A DNA stretch of 64,000 nucleotides. Origin: Desulfarculales bacterium UBA696 (GTDB taxonomy: Bacteria > Desulfobacterota > Syntrophobacteria > Syntrophobacterales > Syntrophobacteraceae). A program made the position numbers and the translations under genes. Location of the stretch: contig DBMO01000072.1 in assembly GCA_002298995.1 (NCBI GenBank), forward strand, positions 186,001 to 250,000. Direction: 5' to 3'. Below are positions 60,883 through 64,000 of this stretch, piece by piece. The notes under the pieces were generated by a model that did not search any database, was not told the DNA's origin, and saw only the letters and a program-made list of their open reading frames with translations. Each line of letters begins with the position of its first letter. The first letter of the stretch is position 1.

Positions 60883-62535
60883 ATGCCCGATATTCTTCTT
60901 ATACAGCCTCCCATAAGAGATTTCTATCTTACCACCAAGCGCACGATCCCCTACGGGTTGGCATGTATTGCGGCGGCGCTTCAGGGCGATGGATTTTCGG
61001 TAGAAATTCTGGATGCACTTGCAAGCTCGAGGTCGCGCCGTATCGATTTGCCCAAGGAAATGTCTTACCTGTGGGACTTCTACGCGCAGCCTGATATTTC
61101 TCCGATTGCCCTTTTCCACGAGTTCAAGCATTTCGGCCTTGAATTCGAGAAAATCGGTGAATTTTCGGCGAATTCAGGAGCTTTCTTAATCGGCATATCT
61201 TCTCTTTTTACTGCTTACAGCAACGAGGCTATCCTTACCGCCGAAGCGGTCAGGCGTCACTGCCCCGATGCCGCTATTGTCCTCGGCGGCCATCACCCGA
61301 GCGAAATGCCCGAGGAAGTCCTGAGGAATCGTTGTATCGATTACATCATTCGAGGTGAGGGTGAACAGGCCCTGCCCATCCTCGCTAAAACCCTGCGCGA
61401 TGGCGCTCCACTGGACAAGGTACCCGGATTGGGGTTCCGAAAGTCCGGGGGCGGTATCCATCTCTGCCCGCCCGCTCTTATTCAGAACCTTGACGATATG
61501 CCCCCTCCCGCCATTGACCTTATCAACGCGAAATTCTATCAAAGAAAGAAAAGCCCCTGCGCTGTTGCCGTCGCAAGCCGCGGTTGTCCCATGAAATGCA
61601 CTTACTGTTCGATTGGATGTGCTTCGTGGTTGCCCTTCAGGCTTAAGAGCGTTCCTAAGGTAATGGATGAGTTGGAGCGGGCAGTATTCGGGGCAGGTGC
61701 TCGGTTTATAGACTTCGAGGATGAGAATATCTCCTTTGATCGCAAGTGGTTCAAGGCGCTTCTGGACGCCATAAGGAAAAAATTCGGGGGGCTTGGCATC
61801 GAGTTAAGGGCAATGAACGGTCTTTTTCCACCGACGCTTGATGATGGAGTCATCGGCGAGATGAAGGAGGCGGGCTTTACGGCGCTAAACCTTTCGCTCT
61901 GCTCGACCTCTCCCGAACAGCTCAAAAGATTCAATCGCCCCGATGTCAGGTCCTCATTCGAAAGTGCGCTCGATTCAGCGCAAAGACACGGACTGGAAAG
62001 CGTCGGCTACATCATCGCGGGAGCTCCAGGGCAGAGTGCGTGTGACTCGGTTTCCGACCTGCTCTACCTTGCAGGCAAAAGGGTGCTCGCAGGGGTCTCG
62101 GTTTTCTATCCTGCCCCCGGTAGCGCCGACTTTGAGCTTTGCAGGGCCAAAGGCTTGCTCCCGGGCTATCCCGGTCTGATGCGCTCAACCGCTCTCCCAA
62201 TTAGTGACAGCACTTCCAGGGAAGATTCTGCAACACTGCTTAGGCTCGGAAGAATTCTCAATTTCATCAAATCCCTTTCAGCGGGCGAGCTAGTTGAAGT
62301 CCGTGCCGATTCAAGTCAGAACCCGGTCGCCATCGCTGAAAGAATTAAAGTAAACTGCACTGGGAAATCACGCGACCATGAAAGCAGGCGAACCGCCGGC
62401 AAGCTGCTTCTGGCCCTGTTCATGAAAGATGCAAAAATCCGCGGAATCACCGAGGCGGGAAATATGTTCAACCACCTGGCATCGACTGATCTGTGCATTT
62501 TGTTCAGAGACGGCTTGCTCCGGGAGGTTTTCTGA
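60883..62535 (+). CDS. B12-binding domain radical SAM protein
   Basis: 550 aa. N-terminal cobalamin-binding-type domain (ILLIQPPIRDFYLTT, then GISSLFTAYSNEA and VLGGHHPSEMPEEVL, about 1-160) and a radical SAM barrel with the cluster motif SRGCPMKCTYCSIGC (CxxxCxxC, with one further Cys) at about 233-247. Then FIDFEDENISFDRKWF and the long barrel. These enzymes do methylations, sulfur transfer or other chemistry at unreactive carbons; the substrate is unknown and the neighbours give no hint. The start at 60883 follows priA after 7 bases; GAGCAAG precedes. Confidence 0.85.
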   Translation: MPDILLIQPPIRDFYLTTKRTIPYGLACIAAALQGDGFSVEILDALASSRSRRIDLPKEMSYLWDFYAQPDISPIALFHEFKHFGLEFEKIGEFSANSGAFLIGISSLFTAYSNEAILTAEAVRRHCPDAAIVLGGHHPSEMPEEVLRNRCIDYIIRGEGEQALPILAKTLRDGAPLDKVPGLGFRKSGGGIHLCPPALIQNLDDMPPPAIDLINAKFYQRKKSPCAVAVASRGCPMKCTYCSIGCASWLPFRLKSVPKVMDELERAVFGAGARFIDFEDENISFDRKWFKALLDAIRKKFGGLGIELRAMNGLFPPTLDDGVIGEMKEAGFTALNLSLCSTSPEQLKRFNRPDVRSSFESALDSAQRHGLESVGYIIAGAPGQSACDSVSDLLYLAGKRVLAGVSVFYPAPGSADFELCRAKGLLPGYPGLMRSTALPISDSTSREDSATLLRLGRILNFIKSLSAGELVEVRADSSQNPVAIAERIKVNCTGKSRDHESRRTAGKLLLALFMKDAKIRGITEAGNMFNHLASTDLCILFRDGLLREVF

Positions 62536-62538
62536 TGC

Positions 62539-63333
62539 CTATTTGATAAGCCGCCGGCGCATAACGATGAGTGCAACCGGGAAGAGCAGGACCGTGAAGA
62601 CGAGAAGATAAATAACGGACAAGATCATTGCTGGATGCATTTCGCCAAGCGCAAGCATCCGGCACAGGTTTACGAGATGAGTGAGCGGAAGGGCGTGTGA
62701 GATGCTCTGCGCCCAGTCGGGCAGGGTGTCGGTCGGGAAAAATGTTCCGCTGAACAGAAACATCGGCGTGATAAAGAGGAATATCGGAAGATTGAACATG
62801 TCGATGCTGGGAACTATGCCGGTGAAAACCATTCCAGCCGCACCGAAAGCCAGACCGCCCAGAAACGACAGCGGCAGAATCAGAAGACCGTGGGGGTACT
62901 CGACGAGTCCGAAAAGGCTCACCACGAAGAGCATGATGGCTGTGGCTATGACCGACTTTGTCGCTCCCCAGACAATCTCTCCGGCTATGATGTCTTCGAG
63001 CGACAGGGGCGTTGCCATCATTGCATCGAACGTTTTCTGATAGTACATGCGGACGAAGGACGCGTAGGTATTTTCGAAAAAGGCATTGTACATCATGGTA
63101 ATGGACAAAAGGGCAGGGGCGATGAACACCACGTACGGTAGCTCTTTGCCCTCGTATGGAACCTGCCCGATCAAGGCGCTGAGTCCGACCCCGAACGCCG
63201 TCAGGTACAGAAGGGGTTCGAACAACGGCACGAGGAAGTTTACCAGCCAGATTTTCCTGTAGACGACGAGATTGCGGTTCCAGACACGGGCGAACCGCCG
63301 GGATATGTTGCGCACCTGCGGGAGTTCGATCAT
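62539..63333 (-). CDS. ABC-2 type transporter permease
   Basis: 264 aa, six hydrophobic segments (for example LLFVVSLFGLVEYPHGLLILPLSFLGG, given in two parts: MLFVVSLFGLVEY and HGLLILPLSFLGG). Matches the ABC-2 exporter permeases in the NodJ/DrrB group: PLLYLTAFGVGLSALIG at about 37-53 and FLFSGTFFPTDTLP at about 193-206. Its ATG overlaps the ATPase stop by 4 bases. Exported substrate unknown. Confidence 0.9.
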   Translation of the reverse strand: MIELPQVRNISRRFARVWNRNLVVYRKIWLVNFLVPLFEPLLYLTAFGVGLSALIGQVPYEGKELPYVVFIAPALLSITMMYNAFFENTYASFVRMYYQKTFDAMMATPLSLEDIIAGEIVWGATKSVIATAIMLFVVSLFGLVEYPHGLLILPLSFLGGLAFGAAGMVFTGIVPSIDMFNLPIFLFITPMFLFSGTFFPTDTLPDWAQSISHALPLTHLVNLCRMLALGEMHPAMILSVIYLLVFTVLLFPVALIVMRRRLIK

Positions 63334-64000
63334 TCGCGAAGCCCCCGTCCGGTAAGCCTCAGGAACACGTCTTCAAGGGTTGCCATTCTCTTTATGCAGC
63401 CTTCTTTACAGAACTGTTCCCCGATCAATTCGAAAAGATGGTCATCCTCACGCCCATACAGAATTATGCGGTGATCGAGCATATCGTGCATAAAGCCGCT
63501 GGTTTGGACGAACTCACGTACTTCGCGGCCGGGATTTACGATCTCGACCACCTCTTCCCCGGCATAACGCCGGATGAGGTCGGCTGGCCCGCCTTCGACG
63601 AGAATTTTGCCGTGGTCCATTATTATCAGCCGGTCGCACAGGCGGTACGCCTCGTCCATGTAGTGCGTGGTGATCAGGATAGAGAGACCGTTTGCCCGCA
63701 GAAGTTCGAGCCGCTCCCATACCTGGTGTCTGGACTGTGGGTCAAGACCCGTTGTCGGCTCATCGAGGACGAGCAGTTCGGGGTTGTTTATGAGGGCCCT
63801 GGCCAGGACCAGCCTGCGCATCATGCCGCCCGAAAGGCTCGTAACCTTATCGTTGGCGCGATGTTCGAGCGCAATGAATTGTAGAAGCTGCCGGGCGCGG
63901 TCTTTAGCATCTTTTTTGGGGATATCGTAATATCTCGCGAACAGTTCGAGATTTTGGAGGACCGAAAGATCGGGGTCGAGGTTATTGTCCTGCTGGCATA
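63330..64000 (-). CDS. ABC transporter ATP-binding protein, partial (N-terminus outside window)
   Basis: The frame is open to the right edge. Seen from the edge inward: QQDNNLDPDLSVLQNLELFARY (the Q-loop region), signature LSGGMMRRL, Walker B LLVLDEPTTGLD, then the H-loop TTHYMDEAYRLCDRL. The Q-loop position with DNNLDPD and the C-terminal region match NodI/CcmA-type exporter ATPases (DrrA/NodI). Walker A is not in the window. Forms an exporter with the permease downstream, coupled by ATGA. Confidence 0.93.
   Translation of the reverse strand, partial: CQQDNNLDPDLSVLQNLELFARYYDIPKKDAKDRARQLLQFIALEHRANDKVTSLSGGMMRRLVLARALINNPELLVLDEPTTGLDPQSRHQVWERLELLRANGLSILITTHYMDEAYRLCDRLIIMDHGKILVEGGPADLIRRYAGEEVVEIVNPGREVREFVQTSGFMHDMLDHRIILYGREDDHLFELIGEQFCKEGCIKRMATLEDVFLRLTGRGLRE

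Noticed and set aside
1..64000. tRNA, rRNA, CRISPR, insertion sequences, integrase or phage genes
   Set aside because: No T-arm (GGTTCGAATCC-type) pattern in an intergenic space, no regularly spaced repeats, and no transposase or integrase among the translated genes.

Overview
The window reads as a 64-kb piece of chromosome from an anaerobic, Gram-negative bacterium, most like the Deltaproteobacteria/Desulfobacterota or a neighbouring uncultivated lineage. The evidence is gene order and content: an argB-D-F-G-H cluster followed by a lipoprotein and lysA-dapF-dapA-dapB-dapL (an order I recall from Geobacter-type genomes), the DapL route to lysine, a futalosine-type menaquinone nucleosidase, a tungsten/molybdenum aldehyde:ferredoxin oxidoreductase, B12-binding radical SAM, and the clpS-clpA-aat N-degron genes. 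The assignment is inference; no rRNA or other decisive marker is present. No tRNA, rRNA, CRISPR array, insertion sequence, integrase or phage gene was found. Coding density is high.

Layout. 1-0.7 kb: the eroded 3' end of a PAS sensor gene. 0.8-17.1 kb (+): arginine biosynthesis, lysine/diaminopimelate biosynthesis, folK, a small TRASH-like protein, transaldolase, a lytic transglycosylase, pgsA and an ornithine-cyclodeaminase-type (TIGR00300/AgrE-like) protein. 17.1-22.8 kb (-): clpS-clpA-aat followed in the same direction by a COG2403 P-loop GTPase and carbamate kinase. 23-24.1 kb (+): aroC. 24.1-29.5 kb (-): a PPDK-N-type protein, glutamate dehydrogenase and a fused IspH-UbiA protein. 29.8-32.5 kb (+): futalosine hydrolase and an AOR. 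32.9-36.6 kb (+): a heterodimeric ABC exporter. 36.7-38.1 kb: a lone pseudopilin and two small unknown genes. 38.3-43.4 kb (+): peptide-type ABC importer parts interrupted by a frameshifted nudC. 43.4-49.4 kb (+): xseA-xseB-ispA-dxs-tlyA-rlmH. 49.5-57.1 kb: nfu, hpt, a DUF3426-type protein, serS, an IHF/HU, acyP-ligA, a nucleoside phosphorylase relative and HU. 57.4-62.5 kb (+): a degenerate M23 protein, priA and a B12-binding radical SAM protein. 62.5-64 kb (-): an ABC-2 exporter running off the right edge.

The most interesting candidate system is the arginine-linked group around 16-19.4 kb. An ornithine-cyclodeaminase-like enzyme without its usual LOR/SDH N-terminal domain faces carbamate kinase, which is translationally coupled to a COG2403 GTPase of unknown bacterial role. 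All lie downstream of a complete ornithine-to-arginine gene set and directly after the N-degron operon. Together with ArgF acting in reverse they could form a citrulline/ornithine-consuming, ATP-yielding branch; that is inference. Second in interest are the IspH-UbiA fusion divergent from mqnB across a 24-bp near-perfect palindrome, the nudC frameshift, and several families of intergenic hairpins.
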